DNA of 64,000 nucleotides, taken from positions 124,001-188,000 of the forward strand of contig CALVFI010000001.1 of the NCBI GenBank assembly GCA_944326815.1, in the 5' to 3' direction. The notes below the pieces were generated by a model, which was given only the letters and a program-made list of their open reading frames with translations, ran no database searches and was not told the DNA's origin. Positions 45,220-53,080 of the stretch are shown here, piece after piece; position 1 is the stretch's first letter, and each line of letters begins with the position of its first letter. This DNA comes from an uncultured Rikenellaceae bacterium. GTDB lineage: Bacteria; Bacteroidota; Bacteroidia; Bacteroidales; Rikenellaceae. Made by a program: the position numbers and the translations under genes.

Positions 45220-46539
45220 TTAATCGTATTTCTGTTTTACAAACCAATAATCGGATCCGAAAAGGCTCAACCCAATCGAAAAGTTGACAAAACGCTCACG
45301 GATCAATCCGCTCCGAGTCGTACCGCGTTGCCCATATTCCACTCCGATATCTATGCTATTCCGACGAGCGAACTCTACCGGAATACCGACGCCCAATGTC
45401 ACAGCCTTCTCTGTAATATTCTGACCGCGGAATTGCATATAATATCCGCTATAACGGAATCCAACTCGATACGTGATACGATTCATAAAGCGACGCACAT
45501 CGTACGGATTGGGCGTATACATTCCCCCAACCTTAATCGTATTGCTATTCACATACTTCATTTGGTTAACGGCATCATTCTCATTGAGACCGCTCCATTT
45601 CTGATATACATAATCGACCCCAAAACCATATTTGGTCGTCTGATAAAATGCCCCGACGCTCAACGTGGAGGGTAGCTTGAATTTCGACCCCAAACCATTA
45701 TCAAAGAACACCGTATCGCCTATAATATCGTTGGCCGGAACATAACGTTTCACAGCAGGATCCAGTTTTCCTCCAAGTTGATATGTAGCTCCGATCGTCA
45801 GCAACCTCGTATTGGTCCGGATTGCATCATACTGGATCCCGAAGTTAGCGAATACCCGGGAGATCTCCTCCGTTTGCGTATTGGTCGAATTGGAATAGCT
45901 TCCACTCGACGTAATTGGGGTGATTTCCGTGTTATAGGTCCGTTCGATCGAGCCCAGATAATAAACCATCTCTGCACCGATCGAAAAACGTTTGAACGGC
46001 TCCCAGCCCAATCCGGCTTTAATCTGCGACACGCCACCCTCTCCCTCGTAGGTATATGCCACATGCCCGAGATTACCGACAATATTCGGATCGGTTTCAA
46101 TGTTCTTTACACGATAACCAACACTGCTCAAGGGCGTTACACTGAATCCAAAACCCAATTTCCTCGCCAAAGGGAAAAGAATTGCAACATCCCGCACATT
46201 AAAAGTATTGTAAGCCGTCTTGGCACTCTTATCATTCACTCCTGTCCCTTTCAGATAGAAATTCTGCCCCTCCAATCCAAAATTGAATAAAAACGATTTC
46301 TGTCCCACTGTGCTGTATGATGCCGGATTCAGGTAATTGATGGTCATCATGTCACGATAGGCAACTCCGATACCTCCCATCGACCGCAGATTAGCCGTCC
46401 CTTGAGTGGAGAAGTCTCCGATGCCATAAAACGTATACGGAGAAAACGTATTGATACTGCTATTCTGCGCAAACGTAGCCATCGGCAAAAATAACGCCAA
46501 CAGCGCCATCGTTCTTTTTATCTCCCTTTCAATCTGCAT
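45220..46539 (-). CDS. Outer-membrane beta-barrel protein
   Basis: 439-residue protein with a signal peptide (cleavage likely after MALLALFLPMATFA) and alternating strands rich in Y, G and T, ending in FSIGLSLFGSDYWFVKQKYD. The N-terminal SINTFSPYTFYGIGDFSTQGTANLRSMGG-type segment and LNPASYSTV resemble FadL/OMPP1- or PorV-like barrels of Bacteroidetes. Substrate unknown. It overlaps the coaX 3' end by 11 nt and precedes the TPR gene by 67 bp, so the envelope genes appear to be expressed from the coaX promoter. Confidence 0.85.
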   Translation of the reverse strand: MQIEREIKRTMALLALFLPMATFAQNSSINTFSPYTFYGIGDFSTQGTANLRSMGGIGVAYRDMMTINYLNPASYSTVGQKSFLFNFGLEGQNFYLKGTGVNDKSAKTAYNTFNVRDVAILFPLARKLGFGFSVTPLSSVGYRVKNIETDPNIVGNLGHVAYTYEGEGGVSQIKAGLGWEPFKRFSIGAEMVYYLGSIERTYNTEITPITSSGSYSNSTNTQTEEISRVFANFGIQYDAIRTNTRLLTIGATYQLGGKLDPAVKRYVPANDIIGDTVFFDNGLGSKFKLPSTLSVGAFYQTTKYGFGVDYVYQKWSGLNENDAVNQMKYVNSNTIKVGGMYTPNPYDVRRFMNRITYRVGFRYSGYYMQFRGQNITEKAVTLGVGIPVEFARRNSIDIGVEYGQRGTTRSGLIRERFVNFSIGLSLFGSDYWFVKQKYD

Positions 46540-47257
46540 TATACTCTAAAATTCTGTTTAAACCGTATACAACGAGGTCGTAGGCTGCAAATATCGGATT
46601 TTTTACTCGTTTCGCAAAGAAATTTCCGTCTCCGCCCGTAAAAATAATTCGAAGATCATCGTATTCCTTCGACAGTCGGGCGATATAACCTTCGATTTCA
46701 TAGACGATACCATCAATCACCCCACTCTCTACGGCCTGTCTCGAATTATTGCCTATCAGCACCGTATCCTCCACCAAAGCGTGCAACGGCAATTTCCCTG
46801 TGAACTCATGCAATGCCCGAAACCGGATCACTGCACCGGGAGAAATATTGCCTCCGAGGAACTCTCCCTTGGCCGAAACCATATCGATGGTAATCGCCGT
46901 ACCAAAATCCACGATCAGCACATTAGCGCCCGGATATATGGCATTGGCTCCCACTGCAGCAGCCAATCGGTCGCACCCGAGCGTCTCGGGAGTACCGTAA
47001 CAATTAATGACAGGAACCGGCACCGTCGTATCGAAACGTATGAATTTTTTCACTCTCGCCTCGATCTCCTGCTCCATTTCACTATCCGCCTTACGTGTAG
47101 AGACCACAATAGCAGCCGTAATGGCCGGATAAGAGGCAAAAATTCCTTCGATAAATTGTCTGTCAGGATGCTCCGTCTTGAACGTATCCACCACCTGCCC
47201 CTGTTCGAATACAGCAGCTTTGGCCAACGTATTGCCTATGTCGATCGCTAAATTCAT
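46529..47257 (-). CDS. coaX: Type III pantothenate kinase
   Basis: 242-residue enzyme for the first step of coenzyme A synthesis. It belongs to the ASKHA fold: NLAIDIGNTLAKAAVFE (D6), CDRLAAAVGANAIYP, LIVDFGTAITIDMVS and GGNISPGAVIRFRALHEFT are all seen, with IIFTGGDGNFF near the C-terminus. First gene of the coaX-barrel-TPR-lptC-CNNM string. The -7 box ends only 7 nt before its start codon, giving a leaderless or near-leaderless transcript. Confidence 0.97.
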   Translation of the reverse strand: MNLAIDIGNTLAKAAVFEQGQVVDTFKTEHPDRQFIEGIFASYPAITAAIVVSTRKADSEMEQEIEARVKKFIRFDTTVPVPVINCYGTPETLGCDRLAAAVGANAIYPGANVLIVDFGTAITIDMVSAKGEFLGGNISPGAVIRFRALHEFTGKLPLHALVEDTVLIGNNSRQAVESGVIDGIVYEIEGYIARLSKEYDDLRIIFTGGDGNFFAKRVKNPIFAAYDLVVYGLNRILEYNAD

Positions 47258-47264
47258 TTTTTTG

Positions 47265-47272
47265 CAAAGATA
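47265..47272 (-). promoter_or_regulatory. -7 box (TATCTTTG) immediately upstream of coaX
   Basis: Minus-strand TAnnTTTG match; 7 nt separate it from the A of the coaX ATG, the same spacing as for rnhA. Confidence 0.6.
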
Positions 47273-47310
47273 GCTATTTCAAGCTAACCGGACAATTTTT
47301 TCACAAAAAG

Positions 47311-50300
47311 TTAATTTCTCTCCGCTTCCATTGTCTGGTTTTCCTCCGTATTCTTGCTCAATTCGTTAAGTACGCGCACCGCCTCTTCCGTATTCTTTAT
47401 ATTTCTAACTGTCAAAGAGAGCTTATTATTGTTCTGACGGAACACAAAATTTTTCTGATGTGTCGTCACATAGCGCAGAATCGACATGAAACGACCACTC
47501 TTATAATATGCAGCTTCTTGATTAGCAATAAATTGCAATATCATCAATCCATTTTTGATCTTAGCGCGCTCAAAACCAAGACTCATACATATCCAGCGCA
47601 GACGGACCACATGGAATAATTCGAGGACCGAGGGAGGCAATTCACCGAAACGGTCGACAAGATTAGCGGCGAATTTCTGTAGTGTCGTCTCATCAGTAAT
47701 ATCATCCAGCTCGCGATACAGTCGAATCTTCTCCGTACTTTGGCCGACATAACTATCCGGGATAAATGCCTCCGTATCGATCTCTATCTGCGTATCACTG
47801 ACATACGAGCGAGATTGCCCCGAGGAGAGACCCTCCTGGGGCGATTCGACGATACCCTCTGCACGCAACTCATCCATCGCCTCGTTGAGAATCTTCTGAT
47901 AGGTCTCAAATCCAATGTCTGCGATAAATCCGCTCTGCTCGGCCCCCAACAGATTTCCGGCGCCACGAATATCGAGGTCCTGCATGGCGATATTGAATCC
48001 GGAACCAAGATCCGAGAACTCTTCGATGGCCCGCAAGCGTCGCCGAGCGTCGGACGACAACATCTCATCCGGAGGCGAGAGCAGATAACAATAGGCTTTC
48101 CGGTTCGACCGTCCCACACGGCCACGCAGCTGATGCAGATCGCTGAGACCGAAGTTCTGCGCATCATCGATAATGATCGTATTGGCATTCGGAATATCGA
48201 TACCGTTCTCCACGATGGTCGTAGCCACCAATACATCGAACTCGCCGTAGATAAAATCCATAATCAATTTCTCGAGTTCCTGGGCGTTCATCTGACCATG
48301 ACCTACTGCCACTTTTACCCCCGGGACAAGCCGTCTGACCATATCGGCGATCTTCTGGATATCCTCCACACGATTGTGCACGAAATAGACCTGTCCGCCA
48401 CGCCCCAATTCGAACTCTATAGCCTCCTTGACAATATCTTCATCAAATACGTGCGACTCCGTGGCTACCGGTTGACGATTGGCCGGAGGCGTACTGATCA
48501 CCGACAGGTCGCGCGACCCCATCAACGAGAACTGCAACGTACGCGGAATCGGCGTTGCAGTCAAAGTCAGCGTATCGACGCTCACACTCATCTGCCGCAA
48601 CTTCTCCTTACTCGACACCCCAAACTTCTGCTCCTCATCGATAATCAACAGACCGAGGTCCTTGAACTTCACCTCTTTCCCCAGGATCTTGTGCGTTCCG
48701 ATCAAGATGTCGATCTTGCCCTCCGCCAGCTCCTGCAACAGCTGCCGGGTCTCTTTGGCACTCTTGACCCGGCTCAGGTGTTCGATCCGCACGGGGAACT
48801 CTTTCAGCCGATCACTGAACGTACGATAGTGCTGCAAGGAAAGGATGGTCGTCGGAACCAATACCGCCACCTGTTTCCCGTCGCACACCGCCTTGAATGC
48901 AGCCCGTACAGCCACCTCGGTCTTTCCGAACCCGACATCGCCACACACCAACCGATCCATCGGTCGAGGACTCTCCATATCCTGCTTCACCGCCTCGATG
49001 GCTTTCTGCTGATCCGGCGTATCTTCATAAATGAACGATGCCTCCAATTCGTGCTGCAGATAGGTATCCGGACCGAATGCATAACCGCCACTGGCCTTGC
49101 GCCGGGCATAAAGAGCGATCAACTCCCGAGCAATATCTTTGACAGCCTTTTTCGTGGCGGCCTTCATTCGCTGCCAGGCTCCGGAACCGAGTTTATAAAT
49201 TTTTGGAGGTTCACTATCGCGATCCTTGTAACGCGAAATACGATGCAGGGCATGGACATTCACCAGCAGCACATCGTTGTCCCGATAGACGAGCTTAATG
49301 GCCTCATGCACCTTACCGTTTTCGACCGTCTTCACCAAGCCACCGAATCGGCCCACACCATGGTCGATATGCACCACGTAATCGCCCACCTTGAGCGCAT
49401 TGAGTTCGGCGATGGTCAGACTTTCACTCCGGTCGAGCTCCTTATTCAGCCGATAGCGATGGTAACGATCGAAGATCTGATGGTCCGTATAGAGACACAC
49501 CTTCATCTCATGACTCACAAATCCCTCATGGAGCGTGAGCGACAGCGGCGAGAACTCCACGTCACGCGCGCCAATGGAGTTGAAGATATTGCGCAGGCGC
49601 TCGATCTGCGCCTTATTTTCGGAAAGAATATAGGTCCGATAGCCGCGCAACATATTGGCCTGTATATCTTCGGCCAGCAACTCGAACTTCTTATTGAAAG
49701 CGGGCTGCGGCGAGGTATGGAAATCGATCTGACAATCCGGGAGACGTTCTCGCGAGGAGGCATGCAGAAACATCTTGCAATTGGCCGTTTCACGCAAAAA
49801 ACTCTTTGCCCCGGTCACCATACGGTCGATCTGGGAGGGTTCCTCCAGATCATTCAGAATTTTGACCCGAATCTCGTTAAAACGTTTAAGGGTGTAATCC
49901 AAATCCTGAACCCAATAGACAGCGTTTCCGGCAAATTCGGCGAAAGAGACGCGATGGTCTGCGAATGCAGCCCGTTTCAGATCGGGAACGATTTCGGCAC
50001 ACTGCAACTTCTCGCTCGAGAGTTGCGATGCGATCTCGAACGTACGTATCGACTCAATCTCGTCTCCGAAAAAGTCCAGACGGAAAGGCTTGTTCTCTGC
50101 ATAGGAGAAGACATCAAGAATGCCACCCCGAACGGAATATTGGCCCGGTTCATACACGAAATCGACCTTCTGGAACTCGTCGGCCACAAGCGTCTCCTCC
50201 AGGAATGCGATCGATACGTGATCGCCTACGCGTACCGTCGTCGTACTGCGGCGCAACTGCTCCATATCGGCCACCTTCTCCAGCAATGCCTCCGGATAGG

Positions 50301-50667
50301 TACACACAACCAACAACTCTCCCGAGAAGTTTTTGACAGCATTCAACGTAGCCGTACGCTGCACAATACCCGATGGATCCTCCTGCCCGTATTGAATCGA
50401 ACGTTTATATCCCGTCGGCAGGAACATCACCTGCTCCGAACCGAGCAAAGCATACAAGTCGTTACACAGATAAGCAGCCGCATCCTTATCGTCGGCCACG
50501 ATAATATGAATGCCTCCCTGCCGGTTCGCCACGGCAGCAACCAACAACGAAAAAGCCGACCCTGCCAGTGAATTTAATTCCACGGTGGAACAGCTCTCGT
50601 AACATTCACAAACCGCCCTGAAACTCTCTTGTTTCCGAACTAATTCGATGATCGAAGACCGGGACAT
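47311..50667 (-). CDS. mfd: Transcription-repair coupling factor Mfd
   Basis: 1118-residue translocase that removes stalled RNA polymerase and recruits UvrA. From the N-terminus: UvrB-like module (residues ~1-350, FVYEPGQYSVRGGILDVFSY), RNA polymerase-interacting domain (LKVGDYVVHIDHGVGRFGG), superfamily 2 helicase motor with Walker A VCGDVGFGKTEVA, DEEQ box LLIIDEEQKFGV and TATPIPRTLQFS, the RLRGRVGRS motif VI, and the C-terminal TRCF domain. It starts 6 bp after rng, so rng-mfd form one transcript. Confidence 0.98.
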   Translation of the reverse strand: MSRSSIIELVRKQESFRAVCECYESCSTVELNSLAGSAFSLLVAAVANRQGGIHIIVADDKDAAAYLCNDLYALLGSEQVMFLPTGYKRSIQYGQEDPSGIVQRTATLNAVKNFSGELLVVCTYPEALLEKVADMEQLRRSTTTVRVGDHVSIAFLEETLVADEFQKVDFVYEPGQYSVRGGILDVFSYAENKPFRLDFFGDEIESIRTFEIASQLSSEKLQCAEIVPDLKRAAFADHRVSFAEFAGNAVYWVQDLDYTLKRFNEIRVKILNDLEEPSQIDRMVTGAKSFLRETANCKMFLHASSRERLPDCQIDFHTSPQPAFNKKFELLAEDIQANMLRGYRTYILSENKAQIERLRNIFNSIGARDVEFSPLSLTLHEGFVSHEMKVCLYTDHQIFDRYHRYRLNKELDRSESLTIAELNALKVGDYVVHIDHGVGRFGGLVKTVENGKVHEAIKLVYRDNDVLLVNVHALHRISRYKDRDSEPPKIYKLGSGAWQRMKAATKKAVKDIARELIALYARRKASGGYAFGPDTYLQHELEASFIYEDTPDQQKAIEAVKQDMESPRPMDRLVCGDVGFGKTEVAVRAAFKAVCDGKQVAVLVPTTILSLQHYRTFSDRLKEFPVRIEHLSRVKSAKETRQLLQELAEGKIDILIGTHKILGKEVKFKDLGLLIIDEEQKFGVSSKEKLRQMSVSVDTLTLTATPIPRTLQFSLMGSRDLSVISTPPANRQPVATESHVFDEDIVKEAIEFELGRGGQVYFVHNRVEDIQKIADMVRRLVPGVKVAVGHGQMNAQELEKLIMDFIYGEFDVLVATTIVENGIDIPNANTIIIDDAQNFGLSDLHQLRGRVGRSNRKAYCYLLSPPDEMLSSDARRRLRAIEEFSDLGSGFNIAMQDLDIRGAGNLLGAEQSGFIADIGFETYQKILNEAMDELRAEGIVESPQEGLSSGQSRSYVSDTQIEIDTEAFIPDSYVGQSTEKIRLYRELDDITDETTLQKFAANLVDRFGELPPSVLELFHVVRLRWICMSLGFERAKIKNGLMILQFIANQEAAYYKSGRFMSILRYVTTHQKNFVFRQNNNKLSLTVRNIKNTEEAVRVLNELSKNTEENQTMEAERN

Positions 50668-50673
50668 CGCACT

Positions 50674-52218
50674 TTATATCAGTTCACTGCCCTCGCGATC
50701 GAAAAAAGTCACCTCGATGAATCCTTTCGACTGATCGGGCATGATTTCTATACGACATTTATACTTCCAATTCCAGCGATGCCGAATCGAGAAGAGCCCT
50801 TTCGTCAGATAGGCTGCCAGAATCGGATTCACATGGATTCGGATATATTTCACGCCTCTGTCCAACGTGAAATACGAGATCTGATTCTCGATCTGCTGGT
50901 CGAGCAGAAGGGTCGGAGCAATCGTACCGGTTCCGCCACAGGTGGGGCACACCTCTGTCGCGGTCTGAATCGCCTCGGGCCGCACCCGTTGCCGGGTAAT
51001 CTGCATCAGACCGAATTTCGAGAGCGGCAACACGGTATGTTTGGCACGATCACCGGCCATCAGTTGCTGCATCGTCTCGTACAGTTTCTGCCTATTCTCG
51101 CTCTTATGAAGATCTATGAAATCCACCACGATAATACCGCCCATATCACGCAGGCGCAACTGCCGAGCCAACTCCTCCGCCGCGGCAAGATTCACCTCCA
51201 TGGCCGTCTGCTCCTGATCGTCGGCCACTTTAGCCCGATTTCCGCTATTGACATCCACCACATGCAATGCCTCGGTATGCTCGATAATCAGATAGGCCCC
51301 CTTCCGTAAAGAGACATATTTGGCAAACAGTCCCTTGATCTGTTTGGAAATATCGAAATTGTCGAAAATAGGGACATTGCCCTTGTATAGCTTGACGATC
51401 TTCTCTTTCTCCGGAGCGATCGTTTTAATATACTCCTTAATCTCTTCGAATAGCTTGGCATCATCCACATGAATGGCGCTGAACGAACCATTCAGCAAAT
51501 CACGGATAATGGCCGTCGCCCGATTCATCTCATTAAACAGCAATGCCGGAGGATCCTGGGTCTTGATCTTGGTCAGCGCAGCCTCCCATTTCCCAATCAA
51601 CGCCTTGATATCAGCCTCAATATCTGCATCCTGTTTACCAACAGCCGCCGTACGGATAATCACTCCATAATTTTTCAGCAGCACGGCATCCACAATTTTC
51701 TTGAGCCGTTTGCGCTCCTCGCTCGAACGAATCTTTTGCGAAATAGAAACTTTGTTGGAGAACGGTATCAAAACCACATGCCGCCCTGCCAACGAGATGT
51801 CCGAGGTCAACCGCGGACCCTTCGTAGAGATCGCCTCTTTGGCTATCTGAACCAAAATAGGCTGCCCCGTGGCGATCACATTCGACAACTTCCCCGTTTT
51901 GCCAATGGCGGGTTCGAATTTAAGATTCTCGAATTTAGGCGCCCGCTTGTTGGCAGCCAATTTTGCCACTAACTTGTGAAGCGTAGGGAATTGCGGCCCC
52001 AAATCGAGATAATGGATAAACGCGTCCTTCTCATAACCGATATTAACGAACGCGGCATTCAGTCCCGGCATAATCTTACGCACCTTGCCAAGATAAATAT
52101 CACCCACTGCAAATCCCGTCTTGCATTGCTCTTTGTTGAGTTCCACCAACCGCTTATCCTCCAGCAAAGCTATGCTAATCTCGTTAGACGCTACGTTTAT
52201 TACCAGTTCCTTATTCAT
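50674..52218 (-). CDS. rng: Ribonuclease G/E family endoribonuclease
   Basis: 514-residue RNase of the short RNase G type, involved in rRNA maturation and mRNA turnover. An S1-like domain (DIYLGKVRKIMPGLNAAFVNIG, residues ~40-61) is followed by the RNase H-like/DNase I-like catalytic core with VVDVNSGN and IIVVDFIDLHK (metal aspartates) and the zinc link CPTCGGTG (VCPTCGGTGTI). There is no long unstructured degradosome tail as in RNase E. It follows the small COX24-like gene by 96 bp, with a hairpin between. Confidence 0.95.
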   Translation of the reverse strand: MNKELVINVASNEISIALLEDKRLVELNKEQCKTGFAVGDIYLGKVRKIMPGLNAAFVNIGYEKDAFIHYLDLGPQFPTLHKLVAKLAANKRAPKFENLKFEPAIGKTGKLSNVIATGQPILVQIAKEAISTKGPRLTSDISLAGRHVVLIPFSNKVSISQKIRSSEERKRLKKIVDAVLLKNYGVIIRTAAVGKQDADIEADIKALIGKWEAALTKIKTQDPPALLFNEMNRATAIIRDLLNGSFSAIHVDDAKLFEEIKEYIKTIAPEKEKIVKLYKGNVPIFDNFDISKQIKGLFAKYVSLRKGAYLIIEHTEALHVVDVNSGNRAKVADDQEQTAMEVNLAAAEELARQLRLRDMGGIIVVDFIDLHKSENRQKLYETMQQLMAGDRAKHTVLPLSKFGLMQITRQRVRPEAIQTATEVCPTCGGTGTIAPTLLLDQQIENQISYFTLDRGVKYIRIHVNPILAAYLTKGLFSIRHRWNWKYKCRIEIMPDQSKGFIEVTFFDREGSELI

Positions 52219-52250
52219 CTATAAATATGGATATAACAACTTAAATGTAA

Positions 52251-52286
52251 TAAACCTAAAGAACTTTTGCGGCTCTTTAGGTTTAT
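52251..52286 (-). terminator. Hairpin between the COX24-like gene and rng (terminator or attenuator)
   Basis: 12-bp stem TAAACCTAAAGA/TCTTTAGGTTTA with a 12-nt loop, 28 nt past the small gene's stop. The minus-strand tail (TTATTACATTT) is only moderately T-rich, so partial read-through into rng is plausible; no separate rng promoter box is seen. Confidence 0.65.
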
Positions 52287-52314
52287 CACTTGCATTACAC
52301 GCATAAAAAAGCTA

Positions 52315-52407
52315 CTACTTTTTCTTTTTATGTCTGTTCTTACGCAGACGTTTTTTGCGCTTGTGAGTAGCCATCTTATGCCCTTTTCTTTTCTTACCGC
52401 TTGGCAT
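52315..52407 (-). CDS. 30-residue basic COX24/mS38-like small ribosomal-type protein
   Basis: Minus-strand ORF of 30 codons starting ATG at 52407 and ending TAG at 52315. It begins MPSGKKRKGHKMATHKRKKR and continues LRKNRHKKKK; 19 of 30 residues are K or R. The core MATHKRKKRLRKNRHK matches the AURKAIP1/COX24 (mS38/bS22-like) C-terminal motif that I know from tiny Bacteroidetes proteins and mitochondrial ribosomes. A ribosome-bound role is likely from that family. It sits 30 bp after the HU gene, probably on the same transcript. It falls below usual length cut-offs and is easily missed. Confidence 0.85.
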   Translation of the reverse strand: MPSGKKRKGHKMATHKRKKRLRKNRHKKKK

Positions 52408-52437
52408 AACATTTCAAGTTTTAAAGATTAATGAAAA

Positions 52438-52719
52438 TTACTTAGCGCTCTTCACCTTCGCTGCAAAACTTTTTGCGGGTTTAAAAGCAGGGATGTTATG
52501 AGCGGGAATCGTAATCGTAGTATTCTTTGAAATATTGCGGGCAACCTTTTTAGCTCTTTTCTTAATAATAAAGCTTCCGAAACCACGCAAATATACATTA
52601 TTTTTAGCAATCATCGAATTCTTGACGCTTTCCATGAAAGCCTCAACGATCTGCTGCACTTGTGCTTTCTCGACACCGGTGCTTTTCGAAATCTCATTTA
52701 CAATATCAGCCTTTGTCAT
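52438..52719 (-). CDS. HU-family DNA-binding protein
   Basis: 93-residue nucleoid protein. The N-terminal helical pair (MTKADIVNEISKSTGVEKAQ), the signature GFGSFIIKKRAKKVARN and the DNA-wrapping arm ending IPAHNIPAFKPAKSFAAKV are typical HU/IHF features. The arm carries TTITIPAHNIP with the intercalating proline. It heads the HU-COX24-like-rng-mfd string and has a TATATTTG box 43 nt upstream. Confidence 0.95.
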   Translation of the reverse strand: MTKADIVNEISKSTGVEKAQVQQIVEAFMESVKNSMIAKNNVYLRGFGSFIIKKRAKKVARNISKNTTITIPAHNIPAFKPAKSFAAKVKSAK

Positions 52720-52762
52720 ATCCGTAAAAGTTTAGTTTGTTAATTCACAGTTCGGGGACTGC

Positions 52763-52770
52763 AAATATAC
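52763..52770 (-). promoter_or_regulatory. -7 box (TATATTTG) of the HU gene
   Basis: Minus-strand TAnnTTTG match 43 nt before the HU ATG. Confidence 0.6.
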
Positions 52771-53027
52771 ATTTTATTTAATTAATTCACAACAGATAGC
52801 GTTTTTTTTATTCCCGAAACATTCTTTCTGCTGTTCATGCTGCGGTAAGTACTGTTGAATAAGGAACATAGCAAAAACCAGCCCAAAATCACCTTAAAAC
52901 AAAATATTTTTTCAACCCATTAAGCAACAACTCATTATACATGCAATAATTTCGCTTGAAACACGTTTATTTTACAAACTAAAAGGCAACTTCTTTCCGG
53001 TCGAAACACGATTGCCCGTATTTTGCA

Positions 53028-53058
53028 TTGGAAGTCCGGCACCTAATGTGTAATTTTG
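53028..53058 (+). promoter_or_regulatory. porX promoter (-33 TTG, -7 TAATTTTG)
   Basis: TTG at 53028-53030, a 20-bp spacer and TAATTTTG at 53051-53058, ending 22 nt before the porX ATG. Confidence 0.65.
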
Positions 53059-53080
53059 TATTGATTAAGAAATAAATTGT

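Larger units (their letters stand above)
52720..53080. other. AT-rich divergent intergenic region between HU and porX
   Basis: 361 bp without a credible gene. It holds the HU -7 box (52763-52770, minus) and the porX promoter (TTG at 53028-53030, 20 bp, TAATTTTG at 53051-53058). Two copies of GAAACACG lie at 52958-52965 and 53003-53010, 45 bp apart. Homopolymer T and A runs are frequent; nothing else is recognisable. Confidence 0.7.

Noticed and set aside
47740..50571. A 943-codon open frame on the plus strand opposite mfd
   Set aside because: It is the antisense frame of the clearly coding mfd gene; its sequence is rich in H, L, R and Q with no domain or promoter. Similar antisense frames opposite topA, ileS, ffh, argS and the S9 peptidase were rejected for the same reason.
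52720..53080. CRISPR array or small RNA in the HU-porX spacer
   Set aside because: Only two short 8-mers recur; there is no regular repeat-spacer pattern and no terminator-bounded transcript signal.
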